Assembly: GCF_018361265.1 (NCBI RefSeq)
Contig: NZ_JAFLNH010000001.1
Coordinates: forward strand, 1,736,001-1,800,000
Reading direction: 5' to 3'
DNA from: Mycobacterium sp. SM1
Lineage (GTDB): Bacteria; Actinomycetota; Actinomycetes; Mycobacteriales; Mycobacteriaceae
DNA: 64,000 nucleotides
A program made the translations under genes and the position numbers. Below are positions 28,413-37,702 of the stretch, in pieces (the first letter of the stretch is position 1; each line of letters begins with the position of its first letter). Below the pieces are notes generated by a model. It was given only the letters and a program-made list of their open reading frames with translations, made no database searches and was not told where the DNA came from.

Positions 28413-29372
28413 ATGGATTTCGCCAATCTCGCCCGCTGGACGCCGGTCAGGGTGGATTTTTCCGGAGCCGCCCCGGCGGTCGACTGGGCTGATCTGTCGG
28501 GGGAGCGTTTCACCGAACCGTTCTTCGACCAGACCGTCGCCCTCTGGGCGTGCAGCCCGCGCGCCCGGCCGCTCGTCAGGACGGGGCTGGACGCACTCGT
28601 CGCACTCGACGACGAGCCATCGCTCGAGCCGGCGGGCATGATCTTTCACCTCTCGCGGTGCGGATCCACGCTCGTATCCCGGCTCCTGGGCACACTTCCC
28701 GGCGTCGTTGTCCTCGCCGAGCCGTCGCCGCTCAACTCCCTCCTCGGGCTTGATCCCGGTCGGGTCGACGAAGGTGAGTTGGTCCGGCTCGTGCGGCTTC
28801 TGATCCGAGCGCTCGGCCGATGTCGGCACCACGACGAATATCACCTGGTGCTCAAGTGCACGAGCTGGAACATCCGTCGACGCGCGGTCATCGCCGCCGC
28901 CTTTCCCGAAACGCCTTGGGTCTGGGTGCAGCGGGACCCGGTACGCATCCTGGCCTCACTCCTCGCCACACCGCCGCGGTGGGTGGGGCTGCAGGCCGCG
29001 CCCGCCGGAGTCGCGCGGCTTTTCGGCCTTGATCCTGCCACCGTCCCGGTCATGACCCGCGCTGAGTTCGCGGCCCGCGCGCTCGGCGCAATGCTGGAGG
29101 CAGCCGCGAGCGATCCGGTGCGACGCCTCTGCATAGACCATGCCGACCTGCCCGGCGCGATTTGGCAGCGCGTCGCCCCGCATTTCGGACTCGAGGTCGA
29201 TCTTTCGGCAATTGAACGCATGATCGAAGAGTCTCGTTTCTACGCCAAGGACCTAACACCGCGGGTCTTTGCCCATGATGACCCGGAGCATCGCCCGATC
29301 ACCGATGCCATGCGGGAGGCTGCCCAGCGCTTCGCCGAACCGGGCTACCGCATGCTCGCGTCGCACGCCTAG
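28413..29372 (+). CDS. Sulfotransferase-like P-loop protein, iron-box controlled (319 aa)
   Basis: The ATG at 28413 is preceded by taggtggg. A GTG at 28404 lies inside that ribosome site and is less likely. The PAPS-binding 5'-phosphosulfate loop is seen as FHLSRCGSTLVSRLLG near residue 76, and the 3'-phosphate motif as WVQRDPVRILASLL near 170. The C-terminus has WQRVAPHFGLEVDLSAIE and a Lys/Phe/Tyr patch (RFYAKDLTPRVFAHDD). It belongs to the broad sulfotransferase family and the acceptor is unknown. An IdeR-type box precedes it and an IS110 element follows. A damaged paralogue sits at 37703-38009 just before the second PE-PPE pair, so it seems to be a recurrent partner of these pairs. Confidence 0.75.
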   Translation: MDFANLARWTPVRVDFSGAAPAVDWADLSGERFTEPFFDQTVALWACSPRARPLVRTGLDALVALDDEPSLEPAGMIFHLSRCGSTLVSRLLGTLPGVVVLAEPSPLNSLLGLDPGRVDEGELVRLVRLLIRALGRCRHHDEYHLVLKCTSWNIRRRAVIAAAFPETPWVWVQRDPVRILASLLATPPRWVGLQAAPAGVARLFGLDPATVPVMTRAEFAARALGAMLEAAASDPVRRLCIDHADLPGAIWQRVAPHFGLEVDLSAIERMIEESRFYAKDLTPRVFAHDDPEHRPITDAMREAAQRFAEPGYRMLASHA

Positions 29373-29513
29373 ACGGTATGACGAGGCTGGGGCCTCGCTG
29401 ACCGGAAAACACTCAAGGTGACCACAAGTTGGTGAGTGCGGTATTGGGCGACACGCCGCTGTTAAGAGGCGAGATCGGCTGCTGCGGTATGTGATTGAGG
29501 GTCTCGGTTTAGG

Positions 29514-30995
29514 TTAGGCGGCGGCCTGCAGGGTGACTCGGTAGCCCATCGCGGTCAGTTGTGCGATGTGGTTGCGTACCCGGCGTTCGACGGCGACGCG
29601 GTTGGTGTGGTAGTCGGAGCCGAGGTCGCAGAAGCGGGCGGCCGGGTTGGAAAGCAGATGCCAGATGACGACCAGGATGGAGCGGGCGACCGCGACCAGG
29701 GCTTTGAGCTTGCCGCGGCGTTTAACGATGCGCCGGTAGCGTTCGCCCAAGAAGGTGTCGGTTTTGGCGGCCGCGACCGCGGCCTCACCGAGCGCGCCTT
29801 TGAGGTAGGGGTTGCCTTTGCCGGTCTTGCCGCCGCGGGTGATTGGCCCGGACTGGATGGTGCGTGGGCACAGCCGCGCCCACGACACCAGATGCTCAGG
29901 TGTGGGAAATCTGCTCATATCCAGTCCGATCTCGGCGATGATCGCCTGCGCGGCGCGTTGGCCGATGCCCGGGATCTCATCAAGGCGGCCGATGACACCT
30001 GGCAGGTCATCGGCCGCCGGGGCGGGATCGAGCGGGGCCGAATCGCTGCCGCCGGCGTCAGGATCGGCGTCGGTGCCCGCACCCGCGCTGGTGCCGGGCC
30101 CATCGCCGCTGCCGGAGGAATCGATGGCCACAGCATCGTCGGGCAGCTCGGCGATCAGCTCCTCGATGCGCGCGGTCAGGGTGTCGATCTGGGCGCACAG
30201 TGCATCGATTTGGCCCAGCAGCATCCGCGCCAGTTCGGCGTGATGGTCATCAAAACGGCCGTCGAGCGCGGCGATCAGCTCCGATCGCTTGGTTTTCATC
30301 CGCCCCCGCGCCAGGTCGGCCAGCCGGCGCGGGTCGCGCTGCCCGGCGATGAGCGCCTCGATCATGTCCCGAGTGGACAGGGTGTCCAGCGTGGAGGCCA
30401 CCGCCGACACCTTGATCGCGGCGTCCTCGAGCAGCTTTTCCAGCCGCTGCCAGTAGCGCGAGCGTTCCCGGGTCAGGTCTTCGCGTAGCCGGGTGTAGTC
30501 CCGCAGCCGCCGGATCGGCGCCGGCGGCACGAAACTTGGCCGCAGCAGGCCTTTCTCGGTCAGCTTAGCCAGCCAGACAGCGTCGAGTTTGTCGGTTTTA
30601 GGCCGGCCGGGCACGTTCTTGACATCGCGGGCGTTGACCAGCTGCACATCCAAACCCTGGTCTTCGAGCAGGTAATACCAGATCCGCCAATAGTCCGAAG
30701 TCGATTCGACAGTCACCTTCTCGATACCCTGCTGCCTCAGCTGCTGGGCCAATTCTCCGATCGCGCCGGTGCGTGCAGACACCTCCCACACCCGAGAAAA
30801 CCGCCTCCCGGACTTGCCGGGCAGCCGCACACACACTGTGCCGGTCACCTTGGCCACGTCGACCGCCGCGGCCCGCTTGATCACCACCTCATGGTCGCCG
30901 TCGGGAATCTCCTGCGGCGTGGCTGTCACTACCTGCTTCTGCTTGCTCCTGCGTCGTGCCGCCACTTCTGTTACCCTCCCATCGAATCCATCCAT
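29514..30995 (-). CDS. IS110-family transposase
   Basis: The N-terminal DEDD domain reads AAAVDVAKVTGTVCVRLPG, then VTVESTSDYWRIWYYLLE and KTDKLDAVWLAKL. The C-terminal Transposase_20 helix-hairpin-helix reads LDEIPGIGQRAAQAIIAEIG and SWARLCPRTIQSG. An Asp/Ser/Gly/Pro-rich insert lies between them (around residues 310-350). I used the ATG at 30995; the frame is open to a GTG at 31115. IS110 elements lack classical inverted repeats, so the element's ends cannot be fixed by eye. It separates the sulfotransferase-like gene from the first PE-PPE pair. The frame is intact, so it may be active. Confidence 0.87.
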   Translation of the reverse strand: MDGFDGRVTEVAARRRSKQKQVVTATPQEIPDGDHEVVIKRAAAVDVAKVTGTVCVRLPGKSGRRFSRVWEVSARTGAIGELAQQLRQQGIEKVTVESTSDYWRIWYYLLEDQGLDVQLVNARDVKNVPGRPKTDKLDAVWLAKLTEKGLLRPSFVPPAPIRRLRDYTRLREDLTRERSRYWQRLEKLLEDAAIKVSAVASTLDTLSTRDMIEALIAGQRDPRRLADLARGRMKTKRSELIAALDGRFDDHHAELARMLLGQIDALCAQIDTLTARIEELIAELPDDAVAIDSSGSGDGPGTSAGAGTDADPDAGGSDSAPLDPAPAADDLPGVIGRLDEIPGIGQRAAQAIIAEIGLDMSRFPTPEHLVSWARLCPRTIQSGPITRGGKTGKGNPYLKGALGEAAVAAAKTDTFLGERYRRIVKRRGKLKALVAVARSILVVIWHLLSNPAARFCDLGSDYHTNRVAVERRVRNHIAQLTAMGYRVTLQAAA

Positions 30996-31270
30996 ATCGG
31001 GTGGGTCGCCTGGGGCCTCGGTCAAGGGAACCGAAATTCTGACCGGCGTGCTCGAAGCAACAGTGCGTGACCCTTCCAGGTCGGGCCCCGGCACCAAACT
31101 CACATGCGGGCTCACACGCCCAAGGAAACATCGGCGTCGGCAGGCGACCCGACCCCATTTTCACGCCCGCAAGGCGTCCCCCGGAAGGGATAGGGAACTC
31201 ACATGTGAACGTGGGTTGCCGACAAGAAACGGGTCCTGGCCGGTAGAGCCACAAGATGTGGGAGGCCCCA

Positions 31271-31411
31271 GTGAAGGTTCAGCGCACGAGTGTTGGTTTG
31301 GATGTGCGCGCGCGGTCGGCGGTCGGGTGCGCGTTGGATGGGGATACCGGTGAGGTATTCGAACGTCGGTTGACCCAACCAACCCGCGAATATCAGGTAC
31401 GCACCTGCTAA
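31271..31411 (+). pseudogene. Truncated N-terminus of a second IS110-family transposase
   Basis: A GTG at 31271 opens a 46-residue frame starting KVQRTSVGLDVRARSAVG and continuing ALDGDTGEVFERRLTQPTRE, the standard first strands of mycobacterial IS110 transposases with the first catalytic Asp. It then loses homology and stops at 31409-31411, two bases before an iron box. It is a different element from the adjacent minus-strand transposase. Confidence 0.7.
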
Positions 31412-31412
31412 C

Positions 31413-31431
31413 TTAGGATAGCCTAGTCTAT
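31413..31431 (+). promoter_or_regulatory. IdeR-type iron box upstream of PE-PPE pair 1
   Basis: TTAGGATAGCCTAGTCTAT matches the iron-box consensus at 14 of 19 positions. It ends 97 bases before the GTG of the short PE gene. Flanking half-site-like CTAACTTAGG and TGTTAG could extend binding. Confidence 0.65.
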
Positions 31432-31528
31432 GTTAGTGGGGTCGAGGGATGGAGTAAGGGGAGGAGAGGTCGAAGAGCTAAGCCTCATGCTTGGCGCACG
31501 GCCTTTTTGCCCACCGGAGGAGTGTCTG

Positions 31529-31696
31529 GTGACATTGCGGGTCGCTTGCGAGGGTCTGGTCGCTACCGGCGGGGGTTTCCAAGCCGTGACTGCCCGGTTA
31601 GCGACCGAGGACACCGGGGTGGTCTCGTTGATCACAGCGATGGTGCCGCTCGCGGTGGACCCGATGTCACTGATGAGCGCAGGGGGCTCACGATGA
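31529..31696 (+). CDS. Short PE protein, PE5-like (55 aa)
   Basis: A GTG start at 31529 has ribosome site ggagg seven bases upstream. The product opens MTLRVACEGLVATGGGFQAV and then reads TARLATEDTGVVSLITAMVP, which matches the first helix and turn of PE5-type PE proteins. It stops at residue 55, after one helix. Normal PE domains have two helices, about 100 residues and a YxxxD/E secretion motif, so half the domain is missing. Its TGA overlaps the ATG of the PPE gene (ATGA). Either this is a relic kept as a translational coupler or a minimal PE. It differs from its paralogue before the second PPE. Confidence 0.7.
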   Translation: MTLRVACEGLVATGGGFQAVTARLATEDTGVVSLITAMVPLAVDPMSLMSAGGSR

Positions 31697-33270
31697 CCAT
31701 GCCGATCTGGATGGCCTTTCCGCCCGAGGTTCATTCGGCGTCGTTGAGCAGCGGTCCGGGACCCGGTTCCTTGCTGGAGGCGGCGGCAGCATGGAACTCG
31801 CTTAGTGCCGAATATGCATCCACGGCAAACGAACTCAGTGCTTTGTTGGGGGCGGTGCAGACCGGCGTGTGGCAGGGACCGAGCGCGGAGTCGTATGTGG
31901 CCGCAAATGTGCCGTACCTGGCGTGGCTGATGCAGATCAGCGCCGACAGCGCCGCTACGGCCGCCCAGCATGAAACCGTGGCCGGCGCCTACACAGCCGC
32001 GTTGGCGAGCATGCCGACGCTGGCCGAGCTGGCCGCCAACCACGCCACCCACGCTGTGCTAGTGGCGACGAATTTCTTCGGAATCAACACGATTCCGATT
32101 GCACTCAACGAGGCTGACTACGCGCGGATGTGGGTTCAGGCCGCCACCACGATGAGCACCTATCACGCGGTCGCCACCACAGCGGTGGCGTCGACACCGC
32201 AAACCGATCCGGCGCCGCAGATCCAGAAGAACTCCGATCCCCCTGCGGCGCAGGCTCAGGCCACCCAAACCGGGCCGTCAACGGGTCTGGGCGACCTGCT
32301 GTCTGACCTACTGCACAAGCTAGGACTGTCGGACCAAATCATCGACGAGTTCGGGATCGACAACATATTTAACTTCCTGGACCATCCGGTCAGCTACATC
32401 ATGACGCACGCCATCCGTCGACTCTTGACCGATCCGTTGTCGCTGCTGGAAAACCCGCTTTATCTGTTCTACGACGGCGACGAGGTGTTCTTCCCACTCG
32501 GCCAGGCCATTCTCCCGACCTCCGCCGGTGCGATCACCCCCATCGGTTCCTTAGCCAGCGTCGCGGGTGTGGCGGCGCTGGCCGCGGGTGATCCTGCCCC
32601 GACCGCCGTGGAGGCGCCCCTGCCCGCTGCGCCGGCCGCGCCCGAGGTGCTGCCGGCCGCCGGGACGGGCCCGACTCTCCAGGCGGTGGCCGCCGCCCCC
32701 GCCTCGGGCCCGGCGCCAACGCTCGCGCCCGCCCCGGGCCCGGTGTCCACACCCGCGCCCGCTTCCGCTAGCGCCCTTGCGGGCACCGCACCGACACCGA
32801 TGCCGGCCGCGACCGGGGCGGGTTTTGTGCCCCCCTACGCGGTGGGCCCTCCTGGAATCGGGTTCGACTTTGCGAGTGCGAGCGCCAGCGCCAGCGCTAA
32901 AAGGAAGGCGCTAGAGCCCGATGTCGCCGCGGCGGCAGCCCCGGCGGCCGCGCGGAAGCAGGCGCGAACTCGCCGGCACCGGCGGGCGGGGGTGCGCGGG
33001 CACGGTGATGGGTATATGGACATGGATGTCGTGGTTGACCCCGAGTGGGGCACACCGCCGCTCGACGAGCAGCACCTGGCGTCAACGGCGGCCTCCGACC
33101 AGGGCGCCGGTCCGCTGGGCTTCGCTGGCACGGCAGGAACGGAGACGGCCGGACAGGCTGCCGGTCTGGCCACCCTGGCCGGCGACGAGTTCAGCGGCGG
33201 CCCGACGATGCCGTTGATGCCAGGCACCTGGCAGCTCGACGGCGGGCCGAAACACGGCGATAACCGCTGA
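31693..33270 (+). CDS. PPE protein 1, PPE-PPW subfamily, PPE4-like (525 aa)
   Basis: The ATG at 31693 overlaps the short PE stop. Residues 1-175 are the PPE domain, with [20 protein letters not shown] (Pro-Pro-Glu), the WxG turn VWQGPSAES and the EspG-binding-type segment [21 protein letters not shown] variable middle with hydrophobic helices follows (about 200-300), then a long Pro/Ala linker. The C-terminus has a basic patch and acidic run (GHGDGYMDMDVVVDPEWG), GFAGT, and TMPLMPGTWQ, which are the GFxGT and PxxPxxW signatures. Such proteins are ESX substrates of the outer envelope; PPE4, PPE36 and PPE37 relatives are linked to iron or heme use. An iron box upstream supports an iron-starvation role. 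Confidence 0.87.
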   Translation: MTMPIWMAFPPEVHSASLSSGPGPGSLLEAAAAWNSLSAEYASTANELSALLGAVQTGVWQGPSAESYVAANVPYLAWLMQISADSAATAAQHETVAGAYTAALASMPTLAELAANHATHAVLVATNFFGINTIPIALNEADYARMWVQAATTMSTYHAVATTAVASTPQTDPAPQIQKNSDPPAAQAQATQTGPSTGLGDLLSDLLHKLGLSDQIIDEFGIDNIFNFLDHPVSYIMTHAIRRLLTDPLSLLENPLYLFYDGDEVFFPLGQAILPTSAGAITPIGSLASVAGVAALAAGDPAPTAVEAPLPAAPAAPEVLPAAGTGPTLQAVAAAPASGPAPTLAPAPGPVSTPAPASASALAGTAPTPMPAATGAGFVPPYAVGPPGIGFDFASASASASAKRKALEPDVAAAAAPAAARKQARTRRHRRAGVRGHGDGYMDMDVVVDPEWGTPPLDEQHLASTAASDQGAGPLGFAGTAGTETAGQAAGLATLAGDEFSGGPTMPLMPGTWQLDGGPKHGDNR

Positions 33271-33343
33271 TAGCACGAAGCACATCCGACGTTGGCTTGA
33301 GACGTTTAGCCAGTGTCTCGCGCTACGCATCCGGCCGTCGGTG

Positions 33344-34477
33344 TCAGTCGTCAGGCAGGCGAATCAGGAATCCGCTTGCGATCAGTTTTCGGGCCAGCTC
33401 GGTCTGCTGCTTTGCGCTTAGCCCGGGTAGATCGCCAATCCGAAAGGGCTTGGTAGCACTGGATACGAACAGCATCGCGGCGTGGTGGTCGGGACTGGCG
33501 GTTATCGACAATTGGGCAAACTGCAGGGCAACACCGCCGGGTAGAGCCACCACCCGCGAAAAGAGCGGCTGGTACTTCACCACCAGGGTGCGCTCATCGA
33601 TTCCGGCGGCGTTGGAGATCTGTCCAACCGGTGGGCATCGGCCGCGCCGGGCCAGGATCTCCGCCATGGCGCCGCAGCCTTCCGCGATCACGTTCGGATC
33701 CTCGAGCATTTTGGCCATGCCGTGCACCAGAACGTCAAGGCTCGCCCTGGCGTCGGCGTCCTCGAGATGCCGCGGTGGCAGGCGGGTGTGCACGCGGTCA
33801 TCCCGCACACTCAACAGGTAGAGCATGTGGGTTACCAGCGTGAGCACGGTGGGCGCGCGAATTCCCAGAGTCAGGTGTACGGACGGCTCTGAACTCGTTT
33901 CAGCCGAATGAACCTGGCCGCGTGGCAGGTAGAGCACGTCGCCGGCTTCCAGCAGCAGGTCGGTCGGCGCCGGGAGGTTGGCGGTGACCACCTTGTCGTA
34001 GCGCCGCACCACATGTGGTGCTACCACATCGCCGTACAGATGCCAGATCTTGGATCCTTGGATCTGCAACACCAGCACGTCGTGCTGATCGTAGTGGGGG
34101 AGGAAGCCTTGTGAGTCAGGTGGCGTGACGTATGCGTTGACCTGTGTCGGGAAGTTCAGCTCAACCTCGATGGCGTGCGACAACAAGGCAATCGCGCGCA
34201 CGTACTGCTCGACCCTATCCAGGACGATCGTGTAACCGGCGGCAAAGTCGGTACGGACGCGGACAAGATCGAGACTGCCATCAGCACGTCGGTAGGTGTC
34301 ACCGTCCTTTTTCTCCTGTCCGCGCACCAGCCGCATGGTCGATGGGTCTGACTGAACATTCCCCAAGAGTTCTTCGGCCGCGGATGGCGAGCGCAGAAGG
34401 CCATCGAAGTAGCCCGCGCAGCGTCGCTTGACATGATAGGGCGCCACACCCCATATCTCGTCGAGAAAGGTCTGCAC
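33344..34477 (-). CDS. JmjC/cupin_4 Fe(II)-2OG oxygenase, copy 1 (about 377 aa)
   Basis: The protein resembles ribosomal-oxygenase-type JmjC proteins. The iron ligands are His128 and Asp130 in LPHYDQHDVLVLQIQGSKIW and His190 in GDVLYLPRGQVHSAET. The C-terminus forms the small helical/winged domain (LIASGFLIRLPDD). The GTG at 34477 is the first usual start. However, homology with copy 2 continues upstream as LSLAWLLQPVTV, and a strong ribosome-like GAGGAGGG lies just before two AUC codons (34517-34522). The real start is therefore uncertain and the original ATG may have mutated. It is transcribed toward PPE 1. Expected activity: hydroxylation of a protein side chain, target unknown. Confidence 0.8.
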   Translation of the reverse strand: MQTFLDEIWGVAPYHVKRRCAGYFDGLLRSPSAAEELLGNVQSDPSTMRLVRGQEKKDGDTYRRADGSLDLVRVRTDFAAGYTIVLDRVEQYVRAIALLSHAIEVELNFPTQVNAYVTPPDSQGFLPHYDQHDVLVLQIQGSKIWHLYGDVVAPHVVRRYDKVVTANLPAPTDLLLEAGDVLYLPRGQVHSAETSSEPSVHLTLGIRAPTVLTLVTHMLYLLSVRDDRVHTRLPPRHLEDADARASLDVLVHGMAKMLEDPNVIAEGCGAMAEILARRGRCPPVGQISNAAGIDERTLVVKYQPLFSRVVALPGGVALQFAQLSITASPDHHAAMLFVSSATKPFRIGDLPGLSAKQQTELARKLIASGFLIRLPDD

Positions 34478-34710
34478 CGTGACAGGTTGAAGCAGCCATG
34501 CTAACGAGAGCCCGACGATGATCCCTCCTCAAAATTCAGTGACGACGTCAGGGGGCCACCGGTTGCGCACAGCGACTTAGCGTTGTCAGCATCGCAGTGA
34601 ACCCATCACGAGTCAACGACACCCAGGTTATTCAGGCATGGCCCAGCCTTCCAATTGCGCAACCCTGATCGCCCCCACTGAAATTCCCCACTGACGCGCA
34701 TCGAATCTCC

Positions 34711-35073
34711 TTACCCCAGTGGCTCCGCCGACGAAGGCGGGCCTGCTCCGATGCCGCTGGTGTCCACCACCTGCAACGCCTGCCGCCAAAGGCCCGCTTT
34801 CTCATGCTCACATGGAAGGCGACGTGCACGTGCAGGCCGTGAGCCTCGCTGCGCCGTCGTCTGGACCGCCCACGGGTGAGCGGCGTCGACGTGTTCATCA
34901 ACCGCCGCCACAGTGTGGTCGCCAAGCCCACTGGCGCGAACACGTTTGCCGCCTTGCGTCGACAGTCCGGTCAGGTCGGCCGGCTCGCGCAACATACCCA
35001 CCCCGGTGTGCACCACGGCGCCCCGGCCGTCCGCCGACACTTTCACCCGGTAAACCACTGCACTACTTTTCAC
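34711..35073 (-). mobile_element. Remnant of an IS1380-family transposase
   Basis: On the minus strand the frame opens VYRVKVSADGRGAVVHTGVG followed by LREPADLTGLSTQ, the characteristic start of IS1380 transposases. It then jumps across a deletion to a part resembling the later DDE region (VDEHVDAAHPWAVQTT). The rest is degraded and the stop follows out of context. It fills the gap between the two oxygenase-type genes, and the flanking 34531-34700 and 35074-35316 hold nothing else recognised. Confidence 0.65.
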
Positions 35074-35316
35074 TTAGAAACTGCCTCCCCGCCGGCATGG
35101 TGGGCCGTCGATAAGTTTCTTCATTATCCTGCGCAGGGCAGGAACCTTATCCACGCTTGTCGTGCAACGTATCTCACCGATTCCCTAAACGCTCGGCCAG
35201 TTCCCCAGGTCGCGGTTCTTCCCCGGACTCTGCCGCAGTGCCACGCAGCATGAGAACCTTGAGTGGCGCAACTGTTTGGTATACACAAGTAGTGCGGCTA
35301 GGCACGGCCAGATGAC

Positions 35317-36324
35317 ATGGGGAAAACCTTGACTGAACAGCAATGGAGCTTCGCCAGCTCCGAATCCGGAGCAACCACGATCCAGGCGGCAACCCAGAGC
35401 GGCCGGGGAATTCCGGACGATTGGAAGCGTTCACTGGCCACCCGCACGGAAGTGCGGCGCGGCGACGCCTCGGAGTGTTACCAGGCCGCCCAGCTGAGAA
35501 GTGTCGCGCTGTTGGCGCTGCTGTGGCGGCACCGAGACAATGCGCGTCTACAGCACCTCTTGGACAACCTGTGGCTCTCCCGTCGGCGTGTTCGCTCTCA
35601 CATCACGCCTGGCGGCCTCGCGCACGGCCCTATCGGCCGCGAGGAGGTCCCGCGCGGTGACCGCTGGGACAACGAGATTCCCGCCCTGTTTTGCTCCCAC
35701 CTAACGAGTCACGCGGTGTGGCCTTCTGACGAGATCTGCGAACTCCTTGAGCGGAACGCCGCCCTGTTTCGAGACGAATTCGGCGGTATCGACCCGAAGC
35801 TGTACCAAGTCGACACACGGGACAAAAGAAGTGGCCTGACAGACGGCCGCAACTGGACGGTTTTCCCTTTCTACGATGGGTTGGGGAAGCTGCAGGTCGA
35901 TAACGCGCGCAGGTGTCCAAGGATCGCGGAGTTCCTCGGCAGCCTCGCCGGCACCGGCAGGATCGGCTGCATGGCGTTCTTTTCGATCATGAACCCGAAA
36001 ACGCATGTGCCGCGACACACCTCGCAATTAAATACGCGCATGCGTTACCACCTTGGCATCGAAGTGCCCGAGCGCGACGTCCACTTCCGTATCCACGACC
36101 AGCTGATCGCCTGGAAGCAGGACCGATGCATCAAAATCGACGACTCATACGAGCACGAGGTCTTTCAGCAGTCTGACCGGCGCCGGGTCGTGTTCATCCT
36201 GGATCTGCCGCATCCGGAACTGCTACCCGAGGAGCTCGAGTTTCTGGAGCAGATCATGCGATGCTCTATAGACGGCTCGGCTCTTGACGGCATCTTCGAG
36301 ACGGCAGGTTCCTTCGAGCGCTGA
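35317..36324 (+). CDS. Aspartyl/asparaginyl beta-hydroxylase-like protein (335 aa)
   Basis: The C-terminal half (about 175-310) carries the AspH double-stranded beta-helix: WTVFPFYDGLGKLQVDNARR, MNPKTHVPRHTSQLNTRMRY with the first iron His near residue 229-233, LGIEVPERDVHF, the KIDDSYEHEVFQQ motif with the second iron His near 279, and the 2OG-binding-type RRRVVFILDLPHPEL. The N-terminal 170 residues are helical and not recognised. Family members use Fe(II) and 2-oxoglutarate to hydroxylate Asp or Asn, or free amino acids in natural-product pathways. It is followed by the second JmjC-like gene (137 bases from stop to preferred start) and lies on the strand of PE-PPE pair 2. No metal box was seen upstream. 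Confidence 0.78.
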   Translation: MGKTLTEQQWSFASSESGATTIQAATQSGRGIPDDWKRSLATRTEVRRGDASECYQAAQLRSVALLALLWRHRDNARLQHLLDNLWLSRRRVRSHITPGGLAHGPIGREEVPRGDRWDNEIPALFCSHLTSHAVWPSDEICELLERNAALFRDEFGGIDPKLYQVDTRDKRSGLTDGRNWTVFPFYDGLGKLQVDNARRCPRIAEFLGSLAGTGRIGCMAFFSIMNPKTHVPRHTSQLNTRMRYHLGIEVPERDVHFRIHDQLIAWKQDRCIKIDDSYEHEVFQQSDRRRVVFILDLPHPELLPEELEFLEQIMRCSIDGSALDGIFETAGSFER

Positions 36325-36461
36325 AGCTCCGACGTGAAGGTGGGTGTCGGCGGTTGCTGGCCCACACCACTGTGACCTGCGGGGACCCGACGATGCCAAT
36401 GGTGCGGGCACTTGCAATCCGGACGAGGCCGACGAGGCAGGAGAAGCGGAGAGCACGGCTG

Positions 36462-37664
36462 ATGCAGCAACGCGTCTCGGGTGCCAGTGTGGAGTTTTCG
36501 CTAGCTTGGTTGCTTCACCCTGTGCCGGTGGCGGCTTTCCTCGACGACATTTGGGGGGCGACGCACTGCCACGTCAAGCGAGGCCGTGCGGGCTACTTCG
36601 ACGGTATCCTGCGCGGATCGTCGGCGATTGAGCAGCTCTTGGAGTTGTATCGGCGCGAGCCGTTGGCGGTGGGCCTGGTAAGAGGAAACGAGAAAAAGGG
36701 CTCGGACACCTTCCGGCTTGCCGATGGCACTCTCGACCTTGTCCGCGTCCGCAACGATTTCGCCGATGGCTACACAATCGTCCTGGACAGTGTCGAGCAG
36801 TACGTACGCGCCATAGCCTGCCTGTCACACGCCATCGAGGTTGAGCTGAATTTCCCGACAAAGGTCAATGCCTACATCACGCCACCCCAATCACAAGGCT
36901 TCGTTCCCCACTACGACGAGCACGACGTGCTGATCCTGCAGATCCAGGGATCCAAGATCTGGCATTTGTACAACGGCGCCGAGGTACCACCGCACGAGAT
37001 GCGCCGCCAGGTGCCGGTTGATCACGCCCGGCTCCCGCCGCCGACCGACCTGTGCCTGGAGGCTGGTGACGTGCTTTATCTGCCACGCGGGAAAGTTCAT
37101 GCGGCCGAGACAACCTTGCAGCCATCCGTCCACTTGACCGTCGGCGTCCACGCGCCCACCGTGCTCAGGCTCGTCACCCGGGCGCTTTATTCGCTGAGCT
37201 TCCAAGATGACCGCGTCCACACCCAGCTGCCGCCGCGGCATCTCGATGACGCGGACGTACGCGCGAGCGTGAGCGACCTCGTGCACGACATCGTCAGAGC
37301 CCTTGAAGAGCCAAGCGTCATCGCTGAAGGTCTCGGCGAGTTGGGGGATGTCCTGGTCCACCGCGGCCGATGCCCACCGATCGGGCAGATCTCCGACGCG
37401 GCCGGCATCGACGGACAAACCCTGGTCAGGAAGTACCAGCCGCTGTATTCGCGGGTGACGGCGGATGCTGGCGGTGTGGCCCTCCATTTTGCGCAATTGG
37501 CCATAAACGCCGGTCTCGACCATCACGCCGCAATGGTGTTCCTCTCGGACAGTACCCAGCCGTTTCGGGTGTGCGAGCTGCCGGGGCTGCGCGTGGAGCA
37601 GCAGATAGAGCTGGCCCGAACCCTGATCGTGAGCGGATTCCTTGTCCGGCTGCCCGATGACTGA
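36462..37664 (+). CDS. JmjC/cupin_4 Fe(II)-2OG oxygenase, copy 2 (400 aa)
   Basis: This is a close paralogue of the oxygenase at 33344-34477. Iron ligands are seen in VPHYDEHDVLILQIQGSKIW (His and Asp near residues 149-151) and GDVLYLPRGKVHAAET (His near 211). The C-terminus ends VSGFLVRLPDD, almost as in copy 1. The ATG at 36462 gives MQQRVSGASVEFSLAWLLHP. The frame is open upstream to about 36354 with two more ATGs, which add a basic extension. It follows the AspH-like gene and precedes the ruined sulfotransferase copy. Role inferred as protein side-chain hydroxylation under metal limitation. Confidence 0.8.
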   Translation: MQQRVSGASVEFSLAWLLHPVPVAAFLDDIWGATHCHVKRGRAGYFDGILRGSSAIEQLLELYRREPLAVGLVRGNEKKGSDTFRLADGTLDLVRVRNDFADGYTIVLDSVEQYVRAIACLSHAIEVELNFPTKVNAYITPPQSQGFVPHYDEHDVLILQIQGSKIWHLYNGAEVPPHEMRRQVPVDHARLPPPTDLCLEAGDVLYLPRGKVHAAETTLQPSVHLTVGVHAPTVLRLVTRALYSLSFQDDRVHTQLPPRHLDDADVRASVSDLVHDIVRALEEPSVIAEGLGELGDVLVHRGRCPPIGQISDAAGIDGQTLVRKYQPLYSRVTADAGGVALHFAQLAINAGLDHHAAMVFLSDSTQPFRVCELPGLRVEQQIELARTLIVSGFLVRLPDD

Positions 37665-37702
37665 TACGGCCGCGGCGCTATGCCCCCCGGGGCGCGACCG
37701 GT

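Noticed and set aside
29559..30488. 309-codon frame opposite the IS110 transposase
   Set aside because: A shadow of the transposase gene, without motifs.
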